A stretch of 64,000 nucleotides of DNA from Peptostreptococcaceae bacterium oral taxon 113 str. W5053 (GTDB taxonomy: Bacteria; Bacillota; Clostridia; Tissierellales; Peptoniphilaceae): assembly GCA_000467935.1 (NCBI GenBank), contig KI259862.1, forward strand, positions 23,172 through 87,171, read 5' to 3'. A program made the position numbers and the translations under genes. Under the pieces are notes generated by a model. It was not told the DNA's origin and did no database searches. It saw only the letters and a program-made list of their open reading frames with translations. Shown here piece by piece: positions 9,215 to 16,933 of this stretch; the stretch's first letter is position 1, and the number at the start of each line of letters is the position of its first letter.

Positions 9215-9873
9215 ATGAATTTAGAAGAGAAATCATTAAAATGGATATGGCTTACATTTTATATAGCCTTATATCTATTATCTACTATATTCAGATTTAG
9301 TTTATTTAGTTTGGTATCAGCAAATGTTGTATTTTTATCATCTTGTGCTGTTGCCAGTACATTTGAAAATATTAACGGAAAAGTCTATACGTGGGTACGA
9401 TGAGATAAAAAATATGATGTTTTACTAAGTATTTTCATTGGCATTATAATTGGATGTGTCTGGGGAGGAGTTAAATATCTACTTATGAAAAGAAATCATG
9501 AAATCGTTGGCTACAATATTTGGAAGTCTATGTTGTTAGCTCTGAATCCAGCTATATTTGAAGAAATATCCTGTAGAACTATTTTTTATGCTTATTGTAT
9601 ATACTTTATGAATCATTTACCTAAATCAAAAAAAGAAAATTTTACTTGTTAGTTTATGAGCGTTGTACCACATATTCTTCCACATATCTTATTCTCTTTT
9701 GGAAAAGGATTCCTTGAATCAATTATCAATTATATAATATATTTAATTTTATATATAGTAGTATTAGGATTAGTGTTTGGAATTCTCAAGGAAAAAAGAG
9801 ATGTGCTTTCTACAATGATTGCACATGTATGGTAGATACAATTAGATTTACTATTTTTGGATTGCCATATTAG
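9215..9873 (+). pseudogene. CPBP family intramembrane metalloprotease, broken
   Basis: The CPBP (CAAX protease / bacteriocin-processing) family cleaves within membranes. The frame from ATG 9215 has a good ribosome binding site and reads through TGA at 9401 and TAG at 9650 with sensible membrane-protein sequence on either side. The signature motifs are present: EEISCRTIF (EExxxR), then PHILPHILF and MIAHV with the metal-binding histidines. Near 9832 one base seems to be missing: the current frame hits TAG at 9833, while the +1 frame continues VDTIRFTIFGLPY and stops at 9871-9873, a natural family C-terminus. Two nonsense codons and one frameshift make it a pseudogene. Such proteases often accompany bacteriocin immunity genes, but none is visible here. 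Confidence 0.8.
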
Positions 9874-9902
9874 ACTAATAGAAGAAGAACAATAGAATGC
9901 AA

Positions 9903-9974
9903 GGTTATCCATAGCGATCTACCGTGTCATTGTGAAACTGAGGCTTTGTTGGAAAAAATTGTACTTACGGAATA
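9903..9974 (+). repeat. Copy A of a ~70-bp diverged direct repeat
   Basis: The sequence from GGTTATCCATAG to CGGAATA aligns with 16664-16732, in the same orientation, at roughly three quarters identity with one small gap. The best-conserved blocks are ATTGTGAAA, TTGTTGG and TTGTA. The two copies lie just before and just after the five-gene DUF262 cluster. They may be ends of a lost insertion sequence or boundaries of a nested module. Confidence 0.6.
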
Positions 9975-10017
9975 GATAGATAATATATATTTTAATATTA
10001 TGGAATAAATAGTTAGA

Positions 10018-10035
10018 ATTAATGATATCATTAAT
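10018..10035. promoter_or_regulatory. 18-bp perfect palindrome, candidate operator
   Basis: ATTAATGATATCATTAAT is a perfect palindrome that ends 5 bases before the GAGGAAGG ribosome binding site of the first DUF262 gene. A palindrome here is well placed to bind a dimeric repressor controlling the cluster. No regulator gene is seen next to it. The role is inferred from position and symmetry. Confidence 0.4.
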
Positions 10036-10053
10036 AATGTGAGGAAGGTCTCG

Positions 10054-11406
10054 ATGTCAGAAAAAAATAATAATTTATGTATAGTCTCAATTAGAGAATT
10101 AATGAGAGATAATTTAAGTATTCCCATGTATCAAAGACCATATAGATGGAGTACTGATTCAGCATTAACTTTAGTTATGGATATTTATGAAGCTTTTTTA
10201 AATGGGATTTCAGAGTATAGAATTGGCTCTATAGTCCTTCATAAGATAACTGATGATAAAAATGAGATATTAAATATAGTTGATGGACAACAGAGACTTA
10301 CTACTATAGCTATAATGCTTTATGTTTTTCAAGAACTACTTGGAGAAGATTACAAAATAAAAATGAGTCTGTTAGAAGTGGAATATAACGATTTGTCTTA
10401 TAAAGCTATAATAGAAAATTTGGATATTATCAGAAGAAAGCTAAAAGAATTTGATAAAATTCAATTGAAAGAGTATTTTAAGTATATTCTGGACAATTGT
10501 ACTTTGGTTAAAATTGTTACGGATAGTGAGCAAGAAGCTTTTCAATTTTTTGATTCTCAAAATTCAAGAGGAAAAGAGCTTGCTCCACATGATCTTTTAA
10601 AAGCTTATCATTTAAGAGAAATGAATGATGAACCTGAAGATGTAAAAGTTAAAATAATTAATGATTGGGAAAATTTAGAACAAAATGAATTAGCAGACTT
10701 TTTTTCAAATCATTTATATCCTTTAGTACGATGGTATAAATTGAAATCCGGAATAAATTATTCAGTTAAGGATATAAAGGTATTTAAAGGCATAAAAAAG
10801 AATAATAACTATAATTTTTCTATTTACAATAGAGCGGCTAATATGTTTATTGAGAGATTTAATTTAGATAAATTGTATGAAATTACAACGGAAAATGTAA
10901 TCAATCAATTTCAATTAACACAACCAATTATTGCAGGGAAAAGATTTTTTAAATATAGTCTTCACTATGCAAAATTGTGTGATGATATAATTAAATTGAT
11001 ATCTTCAAAATATGATAAGGAATTAATAGCTATATCAGGTTCAGGGGATAGATATGTATATAATTTGTTTATAAATATACTAATATTTTATGTTGATAGA
11101 TTTAATATGGAATCACTTAGTGATACAAGAATATTTTTATTATATAAATGGGCTTTTTCATTGAGACTTAAGATGAAAGCTGTGTATATAGAAACTGTAA
11201 ATAATTATGCAGTGGGAAAGTCTGATAGAATAAATAAGGGACTAAATATGTTTACAATTATTTCAGAAATACAAGATTCAAATGAACTTGATTCAATTAG
11301 TTTAGATTGTATTCCAAAAGAAGAATTTGAGAAGTTAAATTTAAATAAAAGGTACAATAAAATATATGATTTTATTTTTAAAGAGGATGGTAAAAAGGAT
11401 GATTGA
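10054..11406 (+). CDS. DUF262 domain protein, GmrS-like, without HNH domain
   Basis: The 450-residue protein carries the N-terminal DUF262 signature: YQRPYRWS at residues 26-33 and DGQQRL at 77-82, the ParB-like NTP-binding motif of GmrSD-type restriction enzymes and of SspE. The C-terminal half is helical and has no visible DUF1524/HNH nuclease motif. ATG 10054 is chosen because GAGGAAGG lies 6 bases upstream; an in-frame GTG at 10039 lacks a site. It overlaps the next gene, a full DUF262-DUF1524 protein, by 8 bases, so the two are probably made together. Arginine is encoded mostly by AGA, unlike the flanking housekeeping genes, which is consistent with transfer. The target is unknown. Confidence 0.85.
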   Translation: MSEKNNNLCIVSIRELMRDNLSIPMYQRPYRWSTDSALTLVMDIYEAFLNGISEYRIGSIVLHKITDDKNEILNIVDGQQRLTTIAIMLYVFQELLGEDYKIKMSLLEVEYNDLSYKAIIENLDIIRRKLKEFDKIQLKEYFKYILDNCTLVKIVTDSEQEAFQFFDSQNSRGKELAPHDLLKAYHLREMNDEPEDVKVKIINDWENLEQNELADFFSNHLYPLVRWYKLKSGINYSVKDIKVFKGIKKNNNYNFSIYNRAANMFIERFNLDKLYEITTENVINQFQLTQPIIAGKRFFKYSLHYAKLCDDIIKLISSKYDKELIAISGSGDRYVYNLFINILIFYVDRFNMESLSDTRIFLLYKWAFSLRLKMKAVYIETVNNYAVGKSDRINKGLNMFTIISEIQDSNELDSISLDCIPKEEFEKLNLNKRYNKIYDFIFKEDGKKDD

Positions 11407-13264
11407 AAATATAGTTCAACCACAAGAATATAGCATAGAAAATATTTTTTTAGAACATGAATATATAATACCGATCTATCAGAGGAATTATGCTTGGTCA
11501 AAAGAAGAGATAGAGCAACTATTAGATGATATTAAGTTAGATGATATCAATGATATCACTGGGAAATATTATTTGGGAAGTCTTATTGTTAATAAAATTG
11601 AAAGAAATAGATTTGAAGTCATTGATGGACAACAAAGGCTTACTACTTTATTTTTACTACTTTCTTATTTAAAATACAATTCTATTAAAAGTGGTTCCTT
11701 AAGATTTGAAGCTAGAGAAAAATCAAATAAGACATTAAAAGATATTTATGACACAAAAGCTGGTTATAAAGAACTTAAAAATGAGGAAGAGTATTCTACT
11801 GATATTATTGAAGGCTATTCTATTATAGAAAATTATTTTCAGGGAAAGAATACAGATTTTATTTTTAAGTTTAAAGAGAAAATTTCGTCAGTTTATATAA
11901 TTCGTACACAAGTTCCTAAAGATATAGATTTAAATCATTATTTTGAAATAATGAATACTCGTGGAGAACAATTGGAGCTTCACGAGATTGTAAAAGCAAA
12001 GATTATTGGGGCTATCGAGACAGATGGGGAAATTACTGACGATGATAGAATAGATAAAGTAATAGCCGGAGAAATATGGGATGCTTGTGCACAGATGGAT
12101 AAATATGTGCAGATGTCTTTTTCTACAGATAAAAGAAAAGAGTTGTTTTCGGATGATTGGGATTCTTTTAAATGTAAATCTTTTGATGATATTAGAATAG
12201 CCTTCGATAATAGCGAAAAATATTCTAATAATAAAACCGAACTATCAAAAAAATATCAATTGAAGAAAATTCTTGATAAAACCCAAAATAATTTAAAACC
12301 TTCAACTGAAGATAAAAAAGAAGAAAATGAACGTTTTGAGTCAATTATCTCATTTCCAAATTTTATTCTTCAAGTGAATGAAGCTATGAATATATCAGAA
12401 ACTGAAAGTGATGCAGGGCTTGATGATAAGAAATTTATTGAACTTCTAAAAGATAGATGGAGTAGCAAAGAAAAGGCATTAGATTTTATTTATTCTCTAC
12501 TTAAGTATAGATATCTATTTGATCGTTATATAATTAAAAGAGAATATTTTGGTAACCATAAATCTGAAGGTAAATGGTCTCTAAAAAAATGTGAAATGTA
12601 TATTGATGATAAAGGTAATAAACCAATTTATAAAACTACATTAGATACTGATGAAGAGGATGAAAATAAGCTGGATAATAAACAATTAACTTTATTGGAA
12701 TCTTGTTTAAGAATAACCTATACTTCTCCAAAGACAATGCATTGGATTGCAAGGGTAATGTCAGAAATAGACAACATAAGAACAGGAAAAGAAATTATCA
12801 AATTACTGGAAAATTATTGTTGTAAAAAAGTTGTAAAATCCGATTATAAAAACTCCAAAGGTTTTGCAGTTGAACGCATTGTTTTTACATATCTGGATTA
12901 TATTCTTTGTAGAGATAATCTTAAAAATTATGAAGATTTTGAATTTCAATTTAGAAAGTCTATTGAACATTTTTTCCCGCAACATCCGATTAATGAAGAA
13001 TATAAAATTAAAGATGAAAACAAAGATAGTTTTGGAAACTTAGCTTTAATTACAGTCTCTGCTAATTCAAAATTTTCTAATATGCTTCCTATTCATAAGG
13101 TGGAACAATATAAAGAAGTAGTTAAGCAAAGTCCTAAACTTATTCAAATGAAAAATTTAATTTTAGATAATAATCGCAAATGGGATGATGAATGTATAGA
13201 ACAACATAATGATGAAATGTTAAAATTATTAGAGGATGAAATAAAAAAACATAATGACTTTTAA
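11399..13264 (+). CDS. DUF262-DUF1524 protein, GmrSD-like nuclease
   Basis: The 621-residue protein has the layout of type IV GmrSD restriction enzymes. The N-terminal DUF262 domain shows IPIYQRNYAWS near residue 25 and DGQQRL at 76-81. The C-terminal DUF1524 domain carries an HNH-like motif: SIEHFFPQHP with H524, followed by FGNLALITVSANSKFSN. Known members cleave modified phage DNA using NTP. ATG 11399 is chosen because the family N-terminus (MIENIVQPQEYSIENIF) begins there; in-frame ATGs at 11366 and 11387 are possible. It overlaps the upstream DUF262 gene by 8 bases. The middle (about residues 250-350) is lysine- and glutamate-rich and poorly conserved. Confidence 0.87.
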   Translation: MIENIVQPQEYSIENIFLEHEYIIPIYQRNYAWSKEEIEQLLDDIKLDDINDITGKYYLGSLIVNKIERNRFEVIDGQQRLTTLFLLLSYLKYNSIKSGSLRFEAREKSNKTLKDIYDTKAGYKELKNEEEYSTDIIEGYSIIENYFQGKNTDFIFKFKEKISSVYIIRTQVPKDIDLNHYFEIMNTRGEQLELHEIVKAKIIGAIETDGEITDDDRIDKVIAGEIWDACAQMDKYVQMSFSTDKRKELFSDDWDSFKCKSFDDIRIAFDNSEKYSNNKTELSKKYQLKKILDKTQNNLKPSTEDKKEENERFESIISFPNFILQVNEAMNISETESDAGLDDKKFIELLKDRWSSKEKALDFIYSLLKYRYLFDRYIIKREYFGNHKSEGKWSLKKCEMYIDDKGNKPIYKTTLDTDEEDENKLDNKQLTLLESCLRITYTSPKTMHWIARVMSEIDNIRTGKEIIKLLENYCCKKVVKSDYKNSKGFAVERIVFTYLDYILCRDNLKNYEDFEFQFRKSIEHFFPQHPINEEYKIKDENKDSFGNLALITVSANSKFSNMLPIHKVEQYKEVVKQSPKLIQMKNLILDNNRKWDDECIEQHNDEMLKLLEDEIKKHNDF

Positions 13265-13290
13265 ATAACAAATATGGGAGGATAAAATTT

Positions 13291-14586
13291 ATGGAATACT
13301 TGAAAATCGGTATTTTACTTGTTGTTATGCTGTTAATAGTTATTTTAATTTACATTTTTTGTAAAAATAAGAAAAATAGAGAATTAAAAGATGTAGAAGT
13401 TGGAACATTAACAACAATAGAAGGAAATGATAATTTAGTTGAAACAACTAGGGGTAAAGAATCAGATGATGTAACTATTTTTGATATTAATATAGATACA
13501 GTTTCAGAGAATTTTTTAGATGATAACAAATTAGTAGAAATAAATGATAGTAAGGTACTTTCACATGTTAATAGTTTGATTCCGGGTTTAATACAGACTG
13601 GTATTTCTATCGGGAACCTTGCTAATTCTACAAGAGATGTTTATCGAGTAGTATTACCGGCAGGAGCAAAGTTAGCTAATTCTAAGTCAATGAAAGGTGC
13701 TCTTCGTGCTATTTATCATGGATCTAATGGAATAAAAGGTCAAGCTAATTTAGTAAAAGATACGACTCAAAAAGGAATTGGTGTAGCTGCAAATTCAGTT
13801 TCTTCTGTAATGAATATAACATCAATGGTTGTAGGGCAATATTATATGTCTCAAATTAATAACGAACTAGATAAGATTAATAATAATTTATCTGAAATAA
13901 AAAATTTTCAAGATAATGAGTATAAAAGTAGAGTAATTTCTCTTGTTTCGCATGTAAAGAATATTGCTGATTTTAAAGTTGAAATTTTAGAAGATAATGA
14001 TTTACGTCTTTTAAAGATTAATAAGTTGGAAAGATTGGGAGAAGAATGCACTAAACTTCTAGTACAAGCTAATCTTACAATTGAAGGTTATTCTAAAAAA
14101 AGTGATTTGAAGTATAAAGAATATGAAAAAATAGTTGGAGAATCTCAAAATTGGTTTATGTATCAGAATTTATTATTATATACTTTATCTAAGATTTCAG
14201 ATTTAAGTTATACTTTGAATTTGGGCAAAGCATCAAGAGAACAATGTAGTGATATATTATCAAATTATACAAAGAAGGCTAGTGATACTCAAGAATTACT
14301 TAATAATTGGCATGATGGGATGGTAAAAAAATTTGATATAAATTTTGATAAGAATTTAAGAAAAAGAGTTGAATTTAATAAAGTAATTAGACATATACCA
14401 ATTATTAATAAAAAATATAAATATTGTTCAATTGATGAAAATATTACTAAAATGATAAAAACACAATCTTCTAAATTTGAATTTGAAAATAACTATGATA
14501 CATCTGAACTATACAATGAAGATGTTCAAATAATTTCAAAAGGAGGAAAATTATATTATCTTCCTTCGGGTAAAGACAGAATATAA
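13291..14586 (+). CDS. Unknown membrane-anchored helical protein in the DUF262 cluster
   Basis: I do not recognise this 431-residue protein. It has one N-terminal membrane helix (about residues 5-25) followed by a basic KNKKNR stretch, so most of it is probably cytoplasmic. A glycine/alanine/serine-rich region (about 95-190) includes a moderately hydrophobic stretch, IGVAANSVSSVMNITSMVVG. A long coiled-coil-like region with repeated NN-L-EI patterns follows, then a helical domain to the C-terminus. It begins 26 bases after the DUF262-DUF1524 gene with a clear GGGAGG site, so it is likely co-expressed. Codon use is AT-rich like the rest of the island. It could be a membrane tether or effector, but that is speculation. 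Confidence 0.75.
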   Translation: MEYLKIGILLVVMLLIVILIYIFCKNKKNRELKDVEVGTLTTIEGNDNLVETTRGKESDDVTIFDINIDTVSENFLDDNKLVEINDSKVLSHVNSLIPGLIQTGISIGNLANSTRDVYRVVLPAGAKLANSKSMKGALRAIYHGSNGIKGQANLVKDTTQKGIGVAANSVSSVMNITSMVVGQYYMSQINNELDKINNNLSEIKNFQDNEYKSRVISLVSHVKNIADFKVEILEDNDLRLLKINKLERLGEECTKLLVQANLTIEGYSKKSDLKYKEYEKIVGESQNWFMYQNLLLYTLSKISDLSYTLNLGKASREQCSDILSNYTKKASDTQELLNNWHDGMVKKFDINFDKNLRKRVEFNKVIRHIPIINKKYKYCSIDENITKMIKTQSSKFEFENNYDTSELYNEDVQIISKGGKLYYLPSGKDRI

Positions 14587-14610
14587 TTTACTAGTTTTTA
14601 AAGGAGTATC

Positions 14611-15327
14611 ATGGAATTAATTAGATATTTGAATGCGTATTTTGCTTTTAGTGTTTTAGGTTGGATATGGGAAAGTATATATTGCACAATAGATGCAAGA
14701 AAATGGCAAAATCGTGGATTTTTATATGGACCATTATGTCCGATATATGGTTTTGGTTTAATTTTAGGATTGGTTTTTTACGATCTTATTTCAAAAGGAA
14801 TAATTAAGGATTTATCTTCGTGGAAGATATTTATTATGGGATTTTTAGTTAGTATGGTATTAGAATATCCAACATCTTATGTTCTTGAAAAATTGTTTCA
14901 TGCGAGATGGTGGGATTACAGTAATGTGCCACTTAATTTGAACGGAAGAACAAGTGTGATTACTTCTGTTGGCTTTGGTGTTGGTTCCATTATCATTATG
15001 GAGTATTTGATTCCACTTTTTGAACAAATTTATGTGAAAATACCTAATAACATCGCTATAGCTCTTGCTGTCGTTTTGTTAGCTATACATTCTTCAGATT
15101 TTACACTTACAGTTTCAGGATTAACTAATTTCCAAAAAAATATTGCTGAGATGGAGGATGTTTTCCAAAATAGAATGACTTTGACTGTTGATAAAATTTT
15201 TGAAAGACATAGCAAATTATATGGTAGAACATTGAGTAGAATTACTTCTTTTAGGATGAGTGAATCTCGTAACTTAATTGCAAATAGGTTAATAAAAGTA
15301 ATGCGTGAGTCAAAGAGGAAGAAATAA
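14611..15327 (+). CDS. CmpB-like membrane protein (putative ABC-transporter type IV family)
   Basis: The 238-residue protein matches the PF06541 family, named putative ABC-transporter type IV (CmpB), by its N-terminal signature FSVLGWIWESIYCTI followed by RGFLYGPLCPIYGFG near residue 38. Five or so membrane helices fill residues 1-175, and a positively charged cytoplasmic tail follows. No ATPase partner is adjacent, so the transporter label is nominal and the function is unknown. A good AAAGGAG site lies upstream, and the gene begins 24 bases after the previous one. The next gene starts 1 base after its stop. Confidence 0.8.
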   Translation: MELIRYLNAYFAFSVLGWIWESIYCTIDARKWQNRGFLYGPLCPIYGFGLILGLVFYDLISKGIIKDLSSWKIFIMGFLVSMVLEYPTSYVLEKLFHARWWDYSNVPLNLNGRTSVITSVGFGVGSIIIMEYLIPLFEQIYVKIPNNIAIALAVVLLAIHSSDFTLTVSGLTNFQKNIAEMEDVFQNRMTLTVDKIFERHSKLYGRTLSRITSFRMSESRNLIANRLIKVMRESKRKK

Positions 15328-15328
15328 T

Positions 15329-16435
15329 ATGATGTTATTAGATTACTTGAAATGGAGAAATGATGTCAACTTTTCCGTTGCATCGTTTAATGATATAGAT
15401 AATGTTATATTGTCTTATCTTTCATATATGGATTTTGGAGAATTGTTTCAAGAACATGATAAGATATATAGCATTGAGGAAGCGTTCGATTTATTTTGTG
15501 AAAAACATTCTTTGGAAGATATTAGAAAAAATGGACAATTTACCCAAAGGGTACCGCTGTTACTTGAAGAGATGGTATGTGGTGATCGATTCAAAGGAAC
15601 AAGGCTTGGATATTATAAGGATGTTCTTGATAAAGAAAAAATCAAACAATTTGCTGCTGTTACTTTTTTACTTTCTGATGGAACAAATTATATTTCTTTT
15701 CGAGGAACAGACGGTACGATAACAGGTTGGAAAGAAGATTTTCTCATGAGTTGTATGTCAGATACGGAAGGAGCAAAAGAAGCGGTTTGTTATTTAAATA
15801 ATGTGTCGACTTTTCTTGAAGGGAATTTGATGATAGGGGGACATTCAAAAGGGGGAAATTTTGCAATGTATGCTTCCATATTTTGTAATGAATTAATAAA
15901 AGATAGAATTGTTAAGATATATAACAATGATGGACCTGGATTTAGAGATGAAATCATAAATTCTCAAGAATATAAGAAGATTTTGCCGAGAATTTCTAGC
16001 ATTGTTCCTCAAACTTCAATAATTGGACAAGTGCTTTCTAATGATGGTGAACAGAAAATAGTCAAAAGCAATGCAATTGGTATATTTCAGCATGATGCGA
16101 TGACTTGGGAAGTAACGAAAGATAAATTTGTTAGTTCCGAGATGGATGCCTTTAGTAATTTTGTAAAAGTAGCATTAGGAGCCTGGTTGGAAAAAATTGA
16201 TGATGAAACAAGAGAGTCGGTTGTTTCGACTGTCTTTTCAATGATTGAAGAAACAGGAGCAGAGACTTTTAGTGAATTTGGTGGTAGTTTATTTAAGAAT
16301 ACTGGAATTATTATAGAGGGACTAGTCAAGCTTCCTAAATCAAAAAGGAATGAATTGACGACTGCCTTGAGTAGTTTAGTTCAAATTAGTGGTAAAACTG
16401 CTTTTAACAAAATCCCAAAAATTCCAATTAAATAA
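15329..16435 (+). CDS. DUF2974 alpha/beta hydrolase, lipase-like
   Basis: The 368-residue protein belongs to the Mbeg1-like DUF2974 family of serine alpha/beta hydrolases. The oxyanion region reads FRGTDGTITGWKEDF near residue 124, and the nucleophile elbow is GGHSKGGNFAMYA near residue 171, with serine as the likely nucleophile. A following DGPGF motif is also typical. There is no signal peptide. ATG 15329 follows AGAGGAAG by 6 bases; the ORF could be opened at TTG 15305, but that has no such site. It is the last of five closely spaced genes. A cytoplasmic lipase-like enzyme next to membrane proteins could act on membranes, but the substrate is unknown. Confidence 0.8.
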   Translation: MMLLDYLKWRNDVNFSVASFNDIDNVILSYLSYMDFGELFQEHDKIYSIEEAFDLFCEKHSLEDIRKNGQFTQRVPLLLEEMVCGDRFKGTRLGYYKDVLDKEKIKQFAAVTFLLSDGTNYISFRGTDGTITGWKEDFLMSCMSDTEGAKEAVCYLNNVSTFLEGNLMIGGHSKGGNFAMYASIFCNELIKDRIVKIYNNDGPGFRDEIINSQEYKKILPRISSIVPQTSIIGQVLSNDGEQKIVKSNAIGIFQHDAMTWEVTKDKFVSSEMDAFSNFVKVALGAWLEKIDDETRESVVSTVFSMIEETGAETFSEFGGSLFKNTGIIIEGLVKLPKSKRNELTTALSSLVQISGKTAFNKIPKIPIK

Positions 16436-16583
16436 TTCTTCTGCTTGGAATAGGGTAGGTAATGCAGAATATGAAAATTCTTATGACGGGCAGAAGATGA
16501 TTAGAAAAATATTTTAGAGTATATCAAGAAAATATAAATAACATGAAAAAAACTATAAAATATCGTTTATAAAACGACAATAC

Positions 16584-16614
16584 TTTTAACGATAGTTCGA
16601 TTCTATCGTTAAAA
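16584..16614. terminator. Hairpin after the DUF262 cluster, possible terminator
   Basis: A perfect 12-bp stem (TTTTAACGATAG with CTATCGTTAAAA) encloses a 7-base loop. The A and T ends of the stem could give a weak intrinsic terminator in either direction. It is the only strong hairpin after the last gene of the cluster. Confidence 0.5.
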
Positions 16615-16663
16615 TGTGTATTTGACAAGTTTCCATGAACAGATAACGGTGTCTTTACCGGCC

Positions 16664-16732
16664 GGTTATTCATAGTGTTTAATCGTGCTATTGTGAAAGT
16701 ATAGCGTTGTTGGGAAAAGTTGTATCGGAATA
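16664..16732 (+). repeat. Copy B of the ~70-bp diverged direct repeat
   Basis: This copy runs from GGTTATTCATAG to CGGAATA and is homologous to 9903-9974. Together the copies flank the five-gene cluster. The divergence shows that the duplication is not recent. Confidence 0.6.
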
Positions 16733-16754
16733 CTTCTCAAAGTGTAACATATGT

Positions 16755-16763
16755 CTTGACAAC
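16755..16763. repeat. Right copy of 9-bp inverted repeat at island edge
   Basis: CTTGACAAC is the reverse complement of GTTGTCAAG at 7620-7628. It lies 11 bases inside the right direct repeat. Confidence 0.4.
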
Positions 16764-16774
16764 TAAGAAAAAGG

Positions 16775-16798
16775 GAAAAGACGGCTATTAATTTTGTT
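16775..16798. repeat. Right 24-bp direct repeat bounding the accessory island
   Basis: It matches 7599-7622 at 23 of 24 positions. The match includes a copy of the last codons and stop of the DUF1361 gene, out of any gene context here. Its last base is the first base of the TTGACA -35 box of the tRNA-Ser promoter, so the ancestral arrangement was probably the DUF1361 gene followed directly by this promoter. Confidence 0.7.
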
Positions 16799-16826
16799 TG
16801 ACATTTTAAATAGGTTCCTTTATAAT
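16798..16826 (+). promoter_or_regulatory. Promoter of tRNA-Ser and SRP RNA
   Basis: A consensus TTGACA at 16798-16803 and TATAAT at 16821-16826 are separated by 17 bases. Transcription would start just before the tRNA at 16841. It is among the strongest promoters in the window, as expected for stable RNA. Confidence 0.85.
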
Positions 16827-16840
16827 GATTGAGTACTTAT

Positions 16841-16931
16841 GGAGAGCTGGCCGAGTGGTCGAAGGCGCACGACTGGAAATCGTGTAAACGTCAAAAGCGT
16901 TTCGAGGGTTCAAATCCCTCGCTCTCCGCCA
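16841..16931 (+). tRNA. tRNA-Ser (anticodon GGA)
   Basis: The gene begins GGAGAGCTGGCCGAGTGG and its acceptor stem GGAGAGC pairs with GCTCTCC at 16921-16927, followed by discriminator G and an encoded CCA. The anticodon stem-loop reads CGACTGGAAATCG, giving GGA, which reads UCC/UCU serine codons. A long variable arm, typical of serine tRNAs, follows. The SRP RNA begins within a few bases, so the two probably share one precursor. Confidence 0.96.
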
Positions 16932-16933
16932 AT

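Larger units (their letters stand above)
16436..16774. other. Right end of the island, no gene
   Basis: No coding gene is supported in this stretch. It holds a hairpin at 16584-16614, the second copy of the ~70-bp repeat and the right inverted-repeat copy at 16755-16763. It ends at the right 24-bp direct repeat. Confidence 0.6.

Noticed and set aside
7616..16774. Integrase or recombinase of the island
   Set aside because: No intact or broken tyrosine or serine recombinase could be read in any frame. Only IS630 relics are present.
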